Positions 13,499 to 25,503 of a stretch of DNA of 64,000 bases are shown piece by piece. Below the pieces are notes generated by a model. It was not told where the DNA came from, did no database searches, and saw only the letters and a list, made by a program, of their open reading frames with translations. The DNA lies in NCBI GenBank assembly GCA_022316685.1, contig JAKJHU010000037.1:62001-126000 (forward strand), in the 5' to 3' direction. Numbering within the stretch: the stretch's first letter is position 1; every line of letters begins with the position of its first letter. The stretch comes from Progne subis subis. Lineage: Eukaryota; Chordata; Aves; Passeriformes; Hirundinidae. The translations under genes were made by a program, and so were the position numbers.

Positions 13499-13520
13499 TT
13501 TTTTTTTTTTTTTTTTTTTT
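13499..13520. repeat. poly(T) tract, 22 nt
   Basis: Uninterrupted run of 22 T followed by C/T-rich sequence. On the minus strand it is a poly(A). No LINE or SINE body is visible next to it. Confidence 0.9.
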
Positions 13521-14748
13521 CTTTTTCTTTTGGTTTCCAAATTTTTCCAGCTGATGCTAGTTCATATCTAACCATGTAACAATTTATGTACGTAGTTAAC
13601 TTTACATTCTGTGTGCAGTCCCAGGAAACATCCAGTAGCAGTTAAGTAGTATTTGAAGAATTGGGGCCTTTGTTGAAGAATTAAAAGTATGTGGGTAATT
13701 GTTACAAGAGAATTATGCAGTAATAAACACAATTAAACTTTTTCTGCAGGGAAAGGATCAAGATTCATTTTCAATTTTAACTTTCATGCTTATCTGTTAA
13801 GATTTGAAATATGTAAACTTTACATTATATTAGTGTAAGGCTTTGTATCCTCATTTTCCATATGAAACAAAGCAGAAAATTCAAAGCTTAGGGGCTTGGC
13901 AAATACTCCATTTTCTCACTGCGGTCTCACTGCGGTTTCAAAGTGTAACAATCTCACAGGAGAACCACGTTGTCTTCATATGATCAAGATTCCAGAAAAA
14001 GAAAAGCCATTCCAACCATAAGATCCTGATAAATATAACATTTCTGTATTAGAAATACTTTAGTTATAATGCTTATTGATTTGGTTTAAAAAACATAAAA
14101 AATTCCAGTAAAAGATGTGCTCAGTGGATTCAAGTTGTAAAAAATTAAAATTATATTACAATTTGTCTTTCTCTTGTGCATAAAAGTACTCTCCAAAATA
14201 TGGAAAATCCAAGAAAATATATATATATATCAGTTTGGGGGTTATGACAGCACATAAAATAATATTCTGATTTTTTTTTTTACCTCCCCTCTCTCATAAA
14301 TACTTGAACAGATTTTCTCATACATTCTCAGAATTGACAAATAGTATGCAAAAAAAATCAGACATAAAAGATAAGAAGCATATGAGCAATTAAAAAACCC
14401 CACAATAACAATATCAATTTGGCAAGCTGAAAGACAGTCGTTATAGTAAGTGCAAACAAATGGATATATAGCACATAGATAATAATGTGGAAGGTAGGGG
14501 TGCAAGAGGAAAAAGCAGAAACACAGACAATCATAAAATGTTGTAAATTCACTGAATACCGACCATGAAAAGCTGACTATAGAGGACACCCATGCTCCCA
14601 GCACAATGTAGACTTTCAGAAAATGCTCTCACCAAACAATCTGGCTCCCATCACACTTATACAGAAAGCAACTGAACCAAGATATCTTAAATGCAAAATC
14701 AAATGAGAGCTAAATGTTATTTAAATGTCAATTAGCCTCTCTTAAACT
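13521..14748. other. unique AT-rich DNA
   Basis: No gene seen. It includes a perfect 11-bp tandem (CTCACTGCGGT twice, 13915-13936) and a short (AT)n run near 14216-14230. The 120-codon minus-strand opening at 14242-14604 is rich in Cys, Phe and Tyr and has no family signature. It is probably random. Confidence 0.6.
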
Positions 14749-14753
14749 TTTTT

Positions 14754-14807
<54 letters not shown>
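14749..14807. repeat. T run followed by (GT)n microsatellite
   Basis: A run of about 10 T (14749-14758) leads directly into an uninterrupted (GT)n tract of about 24 units (14759-14807). Pure GT tracts of this length are usually polymorphic and can adopt Z-DNA. Confidence 0.97.
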
Positions 14808-14810
<3 letters not shown>

Positions 14811-16599
14811 TCCAATAGAAGAGCAATTAGGGTGAACAGCAGTGCTAAGTAATGTGTTATGTGATTCAGAGACTTCATGTCATCACAGGAATTTCAAAAC
14901 ACAGAAGTACCAGACAAGCACAGCAGTTGTATTTTAGAGTCAGTTAATTACACAATGCTCAGAGTCTTTAAATTAACCTTTGTGATCTTGTAATTGTCAT
15001 TTTAATGTAAACTTAAATGTGTTTTAAGTAAATACATGCATAAATATTTGAGACTTTGAAATCTACCACGGATAGGTTGTACCTCTAAGGCCAGTTCTGA
15101 GAAAAACTCCCCCTGGACAGAGCAGTCTGGTAGGGGCTGTACTTTGAAAACTGAAGCAAGATAGCTGCCATGAACTAAAAGACACTCCAAAATGGAGTTT
15201 AAAACATTATTGTCAAATCCAACTTTAATGCTTGCTGGTAAAAATAAGTGCTTTGTCTTCTGAGCTTTTTGATTGCTTGGCTGATGAAAATGTAAAGACT
15301 TGCATCTCTAAGCAGAAGGCACAAACTCTCTTCATGATGCATTTAAGCTCCATAAGTCAGTGAGTTGAAATCCAAACTTGTTTGCCAGATATTTTAATTT
15401 GTCTACAGCTGTCCTTGTGGGCAGGGTGGGGCAGATGAAAGCATCCTGATGCAGAACTCCTTCCCAAGCTACAGCTGGCAGGTTGGCTCAGACATCTGCG
15501 TGTGTCTGTGCACTGGAGTGTGTGGTTGAGCCAGAGAGGGAGGGAGAAAACAATATTGAAAAGACAAATGTTTAGAAATTATTTCACTTGTCTGGTATGT
15601 AATTTGGTTTTGACTTACGAACATGTTGGGTTTTCTAACTGTAGGAATTCCAGAAGCAATACTTTGAGGGGAGGTTTTTATTTTCCATCTTCCAGGCTGC
15701 AGTGATACCCAATGGAACATGCAAATATTCAGCAGCTTCCCATCACAAAAGTATTGGAGCAAAACATTTGCTTTTGTAATCTTGGCAGAGAAATTAAGAG
15801 CGGTATGGTAACTGGCATAGTATTTTCATTTTTCCCATCTTTTCTTTTCCTGGTAAAGGGAGCTACCTCAAAGTACTGGCATGAGACTTCATTTTGCAAC
15901 TCAAAAAAATCACTGTCCTAAGAACTCATGAGAAACCTCATATGGGTTCTTATCTTTGCTTTTAAAGAGCATGTGTTTGGGGAGCATGTGACCACATGAC
16001 TTGTTAAAAACTAACCAAACTTCATGGCTCAAAGGACAATAAGCAATGGCTGAATATCTAACTAGCAAGCAATGGGCAATACTGGACTGATCTTGTTCAG
16101 CTGGTTGACTAAAAAGCCAGTATGATAAAAGCAAACTTGCAGATACTAAACTGGAGACAAGGATGAAAATTAGCCATAGAGCTTTAGTCCAGAGTGATTC
16201 TGAGGTATTTGAAATTTAGGTCAACAGAAACCTCAAATTCAGTGAGGAGATACACAGAGTTCTGCACCTACACCAAGTAGGCACCATTTTAGAACCAACA
16301 AAATTAATGTCAGCCCAGATGAAAGGCCATGATGGATATCAAACAGATCTGGAGATAACAGTTCAGTCTCTTCACAAATGGTATATGCCACACCTGTTTA
16401 GTTTTGGCCAGCCTAAAGCAAAAGAGGTGTTGAAAAACTCACAAGGGCCCAGTAGCAGGGTATCAAGAACATTAAGAGTTCTTGTATTAATATTATTAAT
16501 TAATATTAATATAAGAGTATTAATAGCTCTGTGGAACAGCCTAAAAGGCGATGCTGAGTAAAACTTAATCCAGAATACAGGAGTCTAAGTGTGGGAATC
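14808..16599. other. unique DNA, no gene seen
   Basis: AT-rich single-copy sequence. Openings of 60-97 codons on either strand overlap each other and show no family motifs. A self-complementary ATTAAT-rich patch lies near 16485-16515. Very degraded CR1 sequence may extend into 16140-16600 ahead of the clear CR1 tail, but I could not support that. Confidence 0.5.
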
Positions 16600-16941
16600 A
16601 GTGAGCAGCTTGCACCTGAATGAAGGACAGTTCTGAGGATAATGGAGCCAGGTGCTTTTTAGCAGTGACAAATGATATTACAAGCAGAAATGACCACATG
16701 TCATGGTTTGGGATATTCAGGCTGGATGTTAGAAAAAATATTCTCCACTAAGACATTAGAGTAAAACTGAAACAGAACGATCAGCAGAATGGTACCCAAA
16801 GGTATAGTAGAATCTCCATCCTTGAAAGTTCACAAAACTTGGCTGGAAACTTGATGACCTGATCTAGTGTTGGCAGTACTCATCCCTTCACTGGGACTAG
16901 ATGATCTCCAGAGCTCCCTTCTAACCAGCATTTCTATGATT
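16600..16941 (+). mobile_element. CR1 LINE, 5'-truncated 3' tail
   Basis: This is the 3' end of a CR1 non-LTR retrotransposon. It follows the usual order of the CR1 tail: a GGATAATGGAGCCAGG block, a degraded region corresponding to the C-terminus of ORF2, then GGGACTAGATGATCTCCAGA and the terminal TTCTATGATT (16931-16940). CR1 copies are normally 5'-truncated and lack target duplications, as here. Its divergence from the CR1 pattern suggests an old insertion. No open frame remains. Confidence 0.85.
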
Positions 16942-18879
16942 TTACGAAGAAGCCTAGCAGAAAGGCAAATGTAGAATAGAAAAACTAGTGTGCCTCACTG
17001 AAGAGGGGAAAGAGAGATTGAAGGTCAAAGATAAAACAGAAGAGAAAAAGAGCTACTCTCTTCTTAAGCACAGAAGGAGAAAGCTTGGATTAGCTAGGAC
17101 TGGTGCTGGAAAAGAGTTTGTATGCAGAGTTGTCACAGGGAAAAGGGAAGGAAAATCAATCTACAGATGAGAAGATGGATCCAAGGGAGAGAACTGAGGT
17201 TGTGGACTAACCTGAAGAATAGGCAGGTCCATATAAACAGGGAATTTCTCATTTAAAAGAATGGACAAATATGTAACAGAAACACCCACACAAAAAAAAA
17301 TCAGAAAGGCTCTGCACGTGAACCTGAAAAGCATCCTGAAAACAGTCAGTGTGAAAAAACTGCTCATCAGCTTTTGGCTATGACACCAGAAAATTTTCAC
17401 TGCAGTGCAGCAAGTATTAAATCAAGCAAAAGAAAGTACCTTAGTGGTGCTCTGTCATGATTTAGGAATGGTATTCCACAACATAGTACTCCCACTAAAA
17501 AGACCATGCATCACTCCCCTTCCTGTCTCTCCAATGGAAGGCACAAAAGACAAAGACCATGAGTTAAGAACAATTTGCTGGAAACAGCAATAAGGCAAGA
17601 AAACAGAACAGTAATAGAGATGACAATTCAAAACATCCATGGATATGTACCTGTATTTTCTTAACGACAGGCTTGCTGTGACTTATAAGAATAATTTAAA
17701 AAATAAATAGAATGAGAAATAAGAGTTAATCAAATAGTGTCTCTTCTTCTGGGCTTAGAGTATGCTACTTAAATGAAGTAACATAAATGTGGGAAACAAC
17801 GGATAGAGAGAAGAAAAACATATAGCATCACTATAGATAAGAACATATAAATTTCCAAAATCAGTGAAAAGGCTATTCTCAGTGAAAAGGAAACAGAGCC
17901 AGCACTTTGATCAAATAGCAAGTAGATGAGTCAGAAAACAGAAAATCCTAAACTACCAGTGCGAGAAACATAATATTGACTAACTGTATCTAAAAGTACT
18001 GCAGTAAAGCTGTTAAGACTGTATTTTGGGAAGTTAACCCACAATTTTTGGAAGTCTAAAAGGTTAATACTACTGCCCATCATATAGAAGCTTAAACAGC
18101 AACTGCTGCAGAAGTCTGGTAGGGTGATTGGAAATCTTTTGGAGAAAATGAAAACTTACATTCCTAAGCTTTTTAAGCTAATTAAGGAGTTAGCTGGCAT
18201 GAGTGTTACCTAGAAGCATAGAAAGAACAAAAAAGGAAGAAAGACACTTAAATTAAAAGACAATGTTGAGGTAAACTGGCCTTTAAATGAAGCCTTTTCT
18301 TCATGTGTGTGAAATTAGACTTACTAGTTTTAAAAGAAATTAGGTTCTGTGAAACAATCTTCCAACAGTGGAGGATGAATTAAAAAAAAAAAAAAAAAAT
18401 TAACAGCTTTTCAAATTGGAATTCAGAATGCTTGGAGTTTTATATCTGAGTTTAATATCTCCAGCACAAAAGACTGAAATCTATCACTCAGAAAGTTCTT
18501 TAATTCCTCTTTTACTTTATTCTTGTTTCATTATCATCAGCTTTCAGTGTTACAACAAAGACAAGTATATGTTTCAGTATGGAGACCTCTTTGTAGTTCT
18601 TTGGAGGCAATGTAGGACCTAGAGCATTAATTATAGACAATACCTTCACCAGAAACTTTCTTTAAGTGAATTAAGAACCCTCATAAGAAAAAAAGAAGAA
18701 AATGCTGCAGTTTTACTGTTTTCATGTCATCTTTGATGAGGTTCTATGCTTGAAAACAACAGATACAGTTAAACATAATTTAACTTAACCCTTTCCTTTC
18801 ACAGAATGGTTTAATCATGACTTCCATTATGAAGTCGGGCCCAATACCCCTCCAGTGTAATAAGTTGTATCTTGTAAAG
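16942..18879. other. unique AT-rich DNA
   Basis: No gene seen. It is purine-rich (A/G) over about 16990-17180. An 18-nt poly(A) lies at 18382-18399. The openings of 60-79 codons show no recognisable features. Confidence 0.6.
18382..18399. repeat. poly(A) tract, 18 nt
   Basis: Uninterrupted run of 18 A inside otherwise unique sequence. Confidence 0.9.
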
Positions 18880-20299
18880 TCATCATAACCAGGTGAAGTC
18901 CCAGATGACTGGAAAAAGGGAAAGATTTGGCTTATCTTTGAAAAGGGTGGAAAGTAGGACCCTAGGAACTACCAACCTGTCAGCCTTACCTCCGTGCCCA
19001 GGAAGATTATAGAAGAGATTCTTAGAAAATATACTGAGGCACATAGAGGACAGGGAAGTAATTGGAGGCAGCCAGCACAGCTTCATCAAGGACAAGTCCT
19101 GCCTGACTAACCTAGCAGACTTCTATGATGGAGTGAATACATCAGTGAACAAGGAAAGGGCCACATATGTCATTCATCTGGACTGCTGTAAAGAATTTGA
19201 TGTGGTTCCTCACAACTTGCTTCTCTTTAAATTGGAGAGAAATGGATTCAGTTCAGTGAATGGACTGATAAGGAATTTGTTTCACAGTTGCATCTAGAAG
19301 GTAGTGGTCAACATTCAGAGTCCTGGTGGACATCAGTGACAAGTGGTGTCCTTCATATTGAGACAGGTGTTATTTCATATCTTCATTCATGACATAGATA
19401 AAGGGACCAGTGTACCTTCAGCAAATTTGCAGATGACACTAAACTGAGTGGTGCAGCTGATATGATTCTGAATGACAGGATGCCATCCAGAGAGACCTGG
19501 ACAAGCTTGAAAAGTGGGCTCATGAGAATCTCATGATATTTTAACAAGACCAAGTGCAAGGTGCTGCAACCCTTACTATCACTACAGGCTGGGGGATGAA
19601 AAGATCAAGAGCTGCCCTTCTTAGAAGGATTTGGGGGTGGTGGTGGATGAGAGGTTGGACATAAGCTGTCAATGTGTACTTGCAGACCATAAAGCCAGCT
19701 GTATCTGAGTTGCATCCAAAGCAGTGCGGCCAGCAGGTTGAGGAATACGATTTTCCCCCTGTACTCCTGTTTGGTGAGACCCTACCTGGAATACTACATC
19801 CAGCTCCGGGGTTCTCAGCACAGGAAGGACATGGACTTGTTGGACGAAGTCCAGAGGCCATCAAGATGATTAAAGGGATGAGGCACCTCTCCTAGGAGGA
19901 AAGACTAAAAGAACTGAGGTTATTCAGCCTGGAAAAGACAAGGCTTTGGGGTGACCCAATTGTGTTCTTTCAGTACCTAAAGGGAACCTACAAGAAAGAT
20001 GGAGAGAGACTTTTTTGCTAGGGTATAAATCGTGACAGGACAAGTGGGAATGGTTTCAAACTGAAAGAGACTAGGTTTCGACTAGAAATTAGAAAGAAAT
20101 TCTTTACTGTGGGGGTGGTGAGGCACAGGAACAAGTTGCCCAGAGAAGTTGTGGATGTCCTATCCTGAAAATGTTCAAGGCTAGGTTGGATGGGGTTTTG
20201 AGCAGCCTGGTCTAGTGAAAAGTGTCCCTGCCCATGGCAGAGAGGCTGGAACTAGATGATCTTTAAGGTCTCTTTCAATGCAAATCATTCTATGATTAT
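18880..20299 (+). mobile_element. CR1 LINE fragment with reverse-transcriptase remnant
   Basis: A CR1 copy of about 1.4 kb covering the reverse-transcriptase half of ORF2 and the 3' UTR, truncated at its 5' end. Translated pieces follow the family order. First comes PDDWKKGKI with NYQPVSLTSVPRKI (18900-19010), then the AFYDGV-like finger region and a [13 protein letters not shown] segment. The catalytic box is KFADDTKLS, with FADD codons at 19426-19437. A C-terminal ORF2 remnant ([18 protein letters not shown]) comes next, and the terminal ATTCTATGATT ends near 20298. Many stops and frameshifts, including a stop soon after GGK near 18955, make it a dead copy. In life the enzyme copies CR1 RNA into nicked chromosomal DNA. 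The CR1 assignment is firm; the exact 5' edge is uncertain by tens of bases. Confidence 0.93.
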
Positions 20300-20574
20300 A
20301 TACTTCCATGATTAAGATACTTGTTCATTCAACAAATAACCTTACATTCCTTTAGTAAGTATGAATATTACATGGTTATAAAAAGGGTCCCCATAAGAAA
20401 TGGAAAAGAATCAGTTAGTAAATCCTTACCAAGAACAGAGGCTTAACTTGAGTGGTTGTAATGTCATATGCAAGTTAAAGCTAACTTTAAAATTTTTTCT
20501 AATCTTTTGCAAAATATTACAAAAAAAGAGTTGTAATGCTTTTGATTCAATAACCGGGCAGAAATACTGATTAA
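20300..20574. other. unique AT-rich spacer
   Basis: Short AT-rich interval between the CR1 tail and the LTR-like element. Nothing recognisable. Confidence 0.6.
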
Positions 20575-20740
20575 TGTAGTGGTTTTACATTCCCTAAATT
20601 TTGGTTGTCAAATTTAGTGTAGTGGTCTTAGGTTTTATGGGAGTTTAGTTTTGTGGGAGAAAGATTAGGAGAAAAAAACAAAGCAGGCTTAAGTTTAAAA
20701 ATAAACAAATATTTTTATTAATACACACTAAAAGGATGGG

Positions 20741-20758
20741 AAAAAAAAAAAAAAAAAA
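20741..20758. repeat. poly(A) tract, 18 nt
   Basis: A run of 18 A flanked by GGG on both sides, inside the LTR-like element. Confidence 0.9.
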
Positions 20759-21814
20759 GGGAAAAAACTAAAACAAAACAGAATGAAACTCTAAAACACT
20801 CTTCCCTCCCCCTGTAAAGTGTTAACTTTCATACAAAACAACATAGAGAGACACAACCTGTGATTTTCAGTCAGTTTCACCATTTAAACATAATCTTTCA
20901 TCACTTTGGGGGAGGAATCTCTCTAGAGCCCCATGGAGACATTCGCCACAAGACTGCAACAGTCTTGTGGCTCCCAAGGTCATAAATCTGCAACCATCTG
21001 TGCTGCTCTACCCATTGGCAGCCTTTCCCCTGGTTACTTATGGACCTCTCAGTGTATTTGGTGTACTGTTTAAGAATGCTTCTTCTAGTACAAAACAAGG
21101 TATCTCTTTTTCTGTCTTTAAAATTGTTTCTATCTCAAAAGAAACAAAGACTTCCTTTTATCCCAGGAGCCGAGGGCTTCAAATCACTTTCTCTCTAAAA
21201 ACATCTTTGTCTCAAAGGCTGAGACTTCCACTTAACTCAGGAGAGAGGGCTTTAAAGTTCTCACTTGAATCTCAATCATATCAGTCTTCAATTTTGATTA
21301 GAACCAGCATTCTTCTAAACAACATTTAGATGTTACAAGGAACAGTCTATTTCTCCATAGTTTACCCTAGAGAAGTCCAGTTAAAAATATTCACTTCCTT
21401 GATCCCATTGTCCAATATTATCAGTTCTTTCACTCTTGCTCCACTGACTTCATGCAGTGTCTTTCCTACATCCACTCTGTCTCTTTCTTCTCTCTCTCAG
21501 GAAAGGGTTAGGCCTTGAAAATTTCATGTTTCCAGGAAAGGGCTAAATCTGCCCAGGCCTGCAGTGGCCATGTGCTCTCTGCCCCGGGCTGTAGAGAGCA
21601 AAGCCGTGCTGATGGGGGAGGCTGGTGCATGTCCTTCTTTCCACCCCTCGGTCTCATTTAGGGTGGCTCAGCTCAGAGCTGTTATAAAGCTGCAGGCTTG
21701 CTTTCTCTGCTGCCAGTGGCTACTAAGCCAGGCCATGGCTTGGCCCCCTCTGCCATGGCCCCGGACATGTGGCCAGCATTGCCGAGCTGCAGCCTCCCCT
21801 CTCCCTCGCCGGCA

Positions 21815-22192
21815 GCCGGGGGAAAGGGGCTCAGCCCTGGGGAAAGGGGGCTCAGCCGGGGGAAAGGGGCTCAGCCAGGGGAAAGGGGCTCAGCCGGGAG
21901 AAAGGGGCTCAGCCAAGGGAAAGGGGGCTCAGCCTGGGGAAAGGGGCTCAGCCTGGGGAAAGGGGCTCAGCCGGGAGAAAGGGGACTCAGCCGGGAGAAA
22001 GGGGGCTCAGCCAGGGGAAAGGGGGCTCAGCCGGGAGAAAGGGGACTCAGCCGGGAGAAAGGGGGCTCAGCCAGGGGAAAGGGGGCTCAGCCGGGAGAAA
22101 GGGGGCTCAGCCTGGGGAAAGGGGCTCAGCCAGGGGAAAGGGGGCTCAGCCCTGGGGAAAGGGGGCTCAGCCCTGGGGAAAGGGGCTCAGCT
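21815..22192. repeat. G-rich minisatellite, about 19 copies of a 19-21 bp unit
   Basis: About 19 head-to-tail copies of a unit like GGGGCTCAGCCGGGAGAAAG, varying by one or two bases. Positions 21971-22030 and 22031-22090 are identical 60-bp blocks, each made of three 20-bp units, so the array has higher-order structure. Because the unit is near 20 bp, all three plus-strand frames stay open. This explains the overlapping openings of 204-234 codons, the longest in the window, which encode Gly/Lys/Ala/Gln repeats and are not believable genes. G runs of four or five in every unit could form quadruplexes on the plus strand. Confidence 0.95.
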
Positions 22193-22678
22193 GGCTCAGG
22201 CCGCTCCCCGTGTGGGCAGCGGCTCCCAGAGGCCAGGCCAGGCCCAGCCCAAGGGCAGCGGGACCTGAGCTGGGCCCTCCTCTGCTGCCCACGATGTTAC
22301 CCGGTGACTGCCCCAGAAGCAAGAGAGTGATCTGCAGGGAATCAGGTTTTTTTTATATGGGTACTTCCCAAAATTGCATTTGACATTCTCAGTGGTCAAA
22401 ACAGAGGCCAATATTCCAAACTAGCCTTCTGATAAGGTCCTTGTTCTTTCTAAAGCAATTCTAAGGTCCTGACCAGGAAAAACATTCTACATTCCTCTAT
22501 AACTAAAAAACTAAACTGTGCCAACCTATGACAAGAGTGAAGGGTTGTATTTTAAATACTAACACAGCTAAACGTATTTAAGACAAGAACACTTTTGCCT
22601 TCAACTTTCCAGATTCCTTTCCCCTCACTATAATTAAGATACCTGGATATATCACTTTGTGCACAAACTAGTGCATAG

Positions 22679-22704
22679 TAGTCTAGTACTAGTGTACTAG
22701 ACTA
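22679..22704. repeat. perfect 11-bp inverted repeat (hairpin)
   Basis: TAGTCTAGTAC (22679-22689), a 4-base loop TAGT, and the exact reverse complement GTACTAGACTA (22694-22704). Further CTAGT motifs flank it on both sides. Confidence 0.9.
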
Positions 22705-25485
22705 GTACAAACTATGTTTTCACATAGACATTTCATCATGCTTGGGTATATTCAACCTATTTGGGTTTTTGCAAGGAAACAAAATCTTTCAGAGGACAGT
22801 GACCATGTTTACAAGTTAGGAATACCTAGTGAACATCCAGTGACAATTCCTGGAGGGTTTCAAAAAGCAATAACTGTTGTCTCAAGGATAAAGATAGCCA
22901 GTTCCACAACTCAATTGCTTGCAGAGGAACCTTCAGAGAATTCTTTACCTTGTGGCATTTTTGTACATTGAGGTTTACTTAGTGTTCCAGGATGTTCCTT
23001 TAATAAAAGGCCTGTTATTATGTCGAATGAATCCCAGCATGAAGTCATATCCCTTCCTAAATTGATGATAGCTGGACTTAATAATATTTTGTTTGGTTTT
23101 TTAGGAGCTCAATAAAAAATAGACTAGATACACAGAGTAACTAAATTCTAGGGATCATCTTCTAAAGGTATGGTGTTACTGAAATGATAGCAATTAAGAT
23201 ATGCACTACAAAACAAGAAATTATGACATTTTTCTGCTAGTGTTTTTTCAAGACCATCACAAGGTAGGAAGTATATGACATTAATGTATTTATTGGACTA
23301 ATAGAATTATGGTATATATGACTGATCTTTTATTTACTGGTCATTTAAGTATGAAAAGGTCTGAAGGAATTATATTTGAACTTTTTCTGCTGATTATTAT
23401 AATTTCTGTTATTATTTTTCTTCTTATTGTTATATTTCATATATGCTAAAACATGTTCATGTTCATTCCTGAAATTCTGAATTCAGAGATAGCTATCTGA
23501 TATTGCTCAGTCTGCCTAAACTTTGGACTAAACATGTTTTTGGTAATCTTAAAATAATCCTAGGAAGCCAAAGTAAATGTGATCGTTATATTTATGGGTA
23601 TGTATGAAGCTATACTGTGTGAAGCAGGACACAATAATAAAATTCAACTGAACATCATTCAACACATTGGGTAAAGCCTATCACAGAGATTTAATCAGAT
23701 GCTAAACATGAATAATTGGATGTACATGGTGAAATGTCTCGATTTGCCAATTAAGGCTTTCAACTTATTTCACAATAAGCCCATATCTACAAGATGATGT
23801 ATCTGAAAGAAAATCTTATAATTGTGATCATATTAAAATCATATTCTTATAGTTGTGATCTGGATTAGTATAAGAAAGAAGAGTATTAATGGTTTGCACA
23901 TGAAGTTTTGATCCTCTTACAGAACACCAAGAAAGTACTCATTTATATTGTGATAAATGCATATAAAATTACTATTATCTAGGCCAGAGTACTTTGGAGA
24001 GTCAAATTCAAGCAGCTGCAATGTATTAATGATACATTAACATAATTAATGATATATTAACTGTAGGCAAAAGCAATAACATTTTAACTTTTTGAAATAC
24101 CACTGCTGTGACAATTATTGGTATATTATGCTTTCTAAATACTGATAGGTTTAAGAATTAGAACACTTTTGTCCCTTAAATTTTACACAACATGTAAATA
24201 ATGTAGTGGAGGTTTTGATCATCATTCTTTGTTCTTCTGCTAGTTCTTCATAGATAAACTATAGACTCCCTAAAGTCAGTTCTACCAGGAAAGATTAAAA
24301 AACAAAGCCAAAGAATAACTGAATTAATGACACAACATAGTTGATTTACTAAACAGATGTGATGGTAAGTGTTTTTTTTTGTTGTTTTTTTTTTGTTTTT
24401 TCCTGTCAGACATTTCTTAATTCTGGTTACATCTTTGTTCACAAGAAACTGACTCTATTTCTGGATCTTTAATATTACTATCATCAAGCTTGACTCAGAT
24501 GCTGATGAGATGAGAAATCAGAAAAGAATGTTTTGAGAATTTGACAGACAAGCAAAACATTTCCAGCTGTGTTAGGCAATACAAATAGTGGTACCCTAGG
24601 CAAGCACGATATATCATCTCTATTCCCAGTGTCACCTCATGCTAGTCCAGCTTCTGGCTTTGCAAGAGACACTAAGGAATAGGAGGGAAAGCTCCAAATC
24701 AGAAGTACATCTGTCTTAAACTATTTTTTCATACAGATTGAGAGTATCTACACTACTTTTCACTGAGCCTCCAGTTATAAACACGAGGAAGTTCTCACAC
24801 TTTAAAGAAATTAATTATATACTAATTCTGCAGTGAAGCTACATGTTTTAAGAAACTATTCAAACTTTAGATGGATTGCATGACCAAACATAGATGTAAA
24901 ATTTAATAAACAAAGTTAATCAGTCATGATTTTATTTAGGACAAGATGATGAAACTAATTTAGACATAGCTTGATAGCAAAGTAGGCATAATTTACGTTA
25001 ACACATCATTTATGTTTATATTATCTGTTGATTAAGTAAATTCATAAGAAACCTAAAATATGTAATATACTCTGTTTTACAATTTAATTCATTCTTTTTT
25101 CAGTGGAACCTTTGCAAATACCTGTATGGAAGATGCAAGGCACATCAGGATGCTACTCAAACAAGAACTACCATCAAGATGTGGCATAAAGATATACATA
25201 CTGTATAAATTATTCTTTGAACATTAGTCTTATTCTTTGCAAATAGTCTAAATTACTGAGAAACATTAAGTTTCACATAAAAGAATGCATATTCATGTGC
25301 CCATGTTTTGCTTACAGGACATGATAACATTACAAGAACACCTAATTTTCAGAAAAAAAATTAAGCAAGACCAATATCTAATAACAGTGATTATTTTGAT
25401 AGATTCAATCCAACATTTATTAACTTTATCAATGTCAGTGAAAACATTTTTTGTAAAATTTAAGTGCCTTGCTTTCTTATCCATA

Positions 25486-25503
25486 GTGCCACTATAGTGG
25501 CAC
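25486..25503. repeat. perfect 18-bp palindrome with adjacent half copy
   Basis: GTGCCACTATAGTGGCAC is its own reverse complement. The preceding TTCTTATC and the left half recur downstream at about 25506-25526, so the palindrome sits in a small imperfect duplication. Confidence 0.9.

Larger units (their letters stand above)
20575..22533 (-). mobile_element. probable ERV-type LTR or non-autonomous LTR element containing a minisatellite
   Basis: Read on the minus strand, the segment starts with TGTCATAGGTTGGCACAG (22533 downward) and can be followed to an end ...ACCACTACA at 20575, giving TG...CA termini. In that direction there is a TATA-like ATATAAAAAAAACC near 22350, a GC-rich middle with a tandem array, and a polyadenylation signal (AATAAA, near 20720) about 140 nt before the end. 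This is the layout of an LTR with U3, R and U5. The text resembles passerine endogenous retrovirus LTRs as I remember them. Points against: about 1.96 kb is long for an LTR, there is no matching target duplication (flanks TTAA and AGAGTG), an alternative left edge exists at 20606 or 20618, and a TATAAAG on the plus strand near 21683 leaves orientation open. No gag, pol or env remnant is visible. Confidence 0.5.

Noticed and set aside
14242..14604. 120-codon minus-strand opening rich in Cys, Tyr and Phe
   Set aside because: It has no family motif, lies in AT-rich sequence and overlaps another frame, so it is consistent with chance.
16140..16600. Possible extension of the CR1 tail upstream
   Set aside because: I could not match it to CR1 order by eye, so it was left as unassigned sequence.
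21564..22383. Overlapping plus-strand openings of 204-234 codons (Gly/Lys/Gln repeats)
   Set aside because: They are generated in all three frames by the 20-bp minisatellite, so they are not genes.
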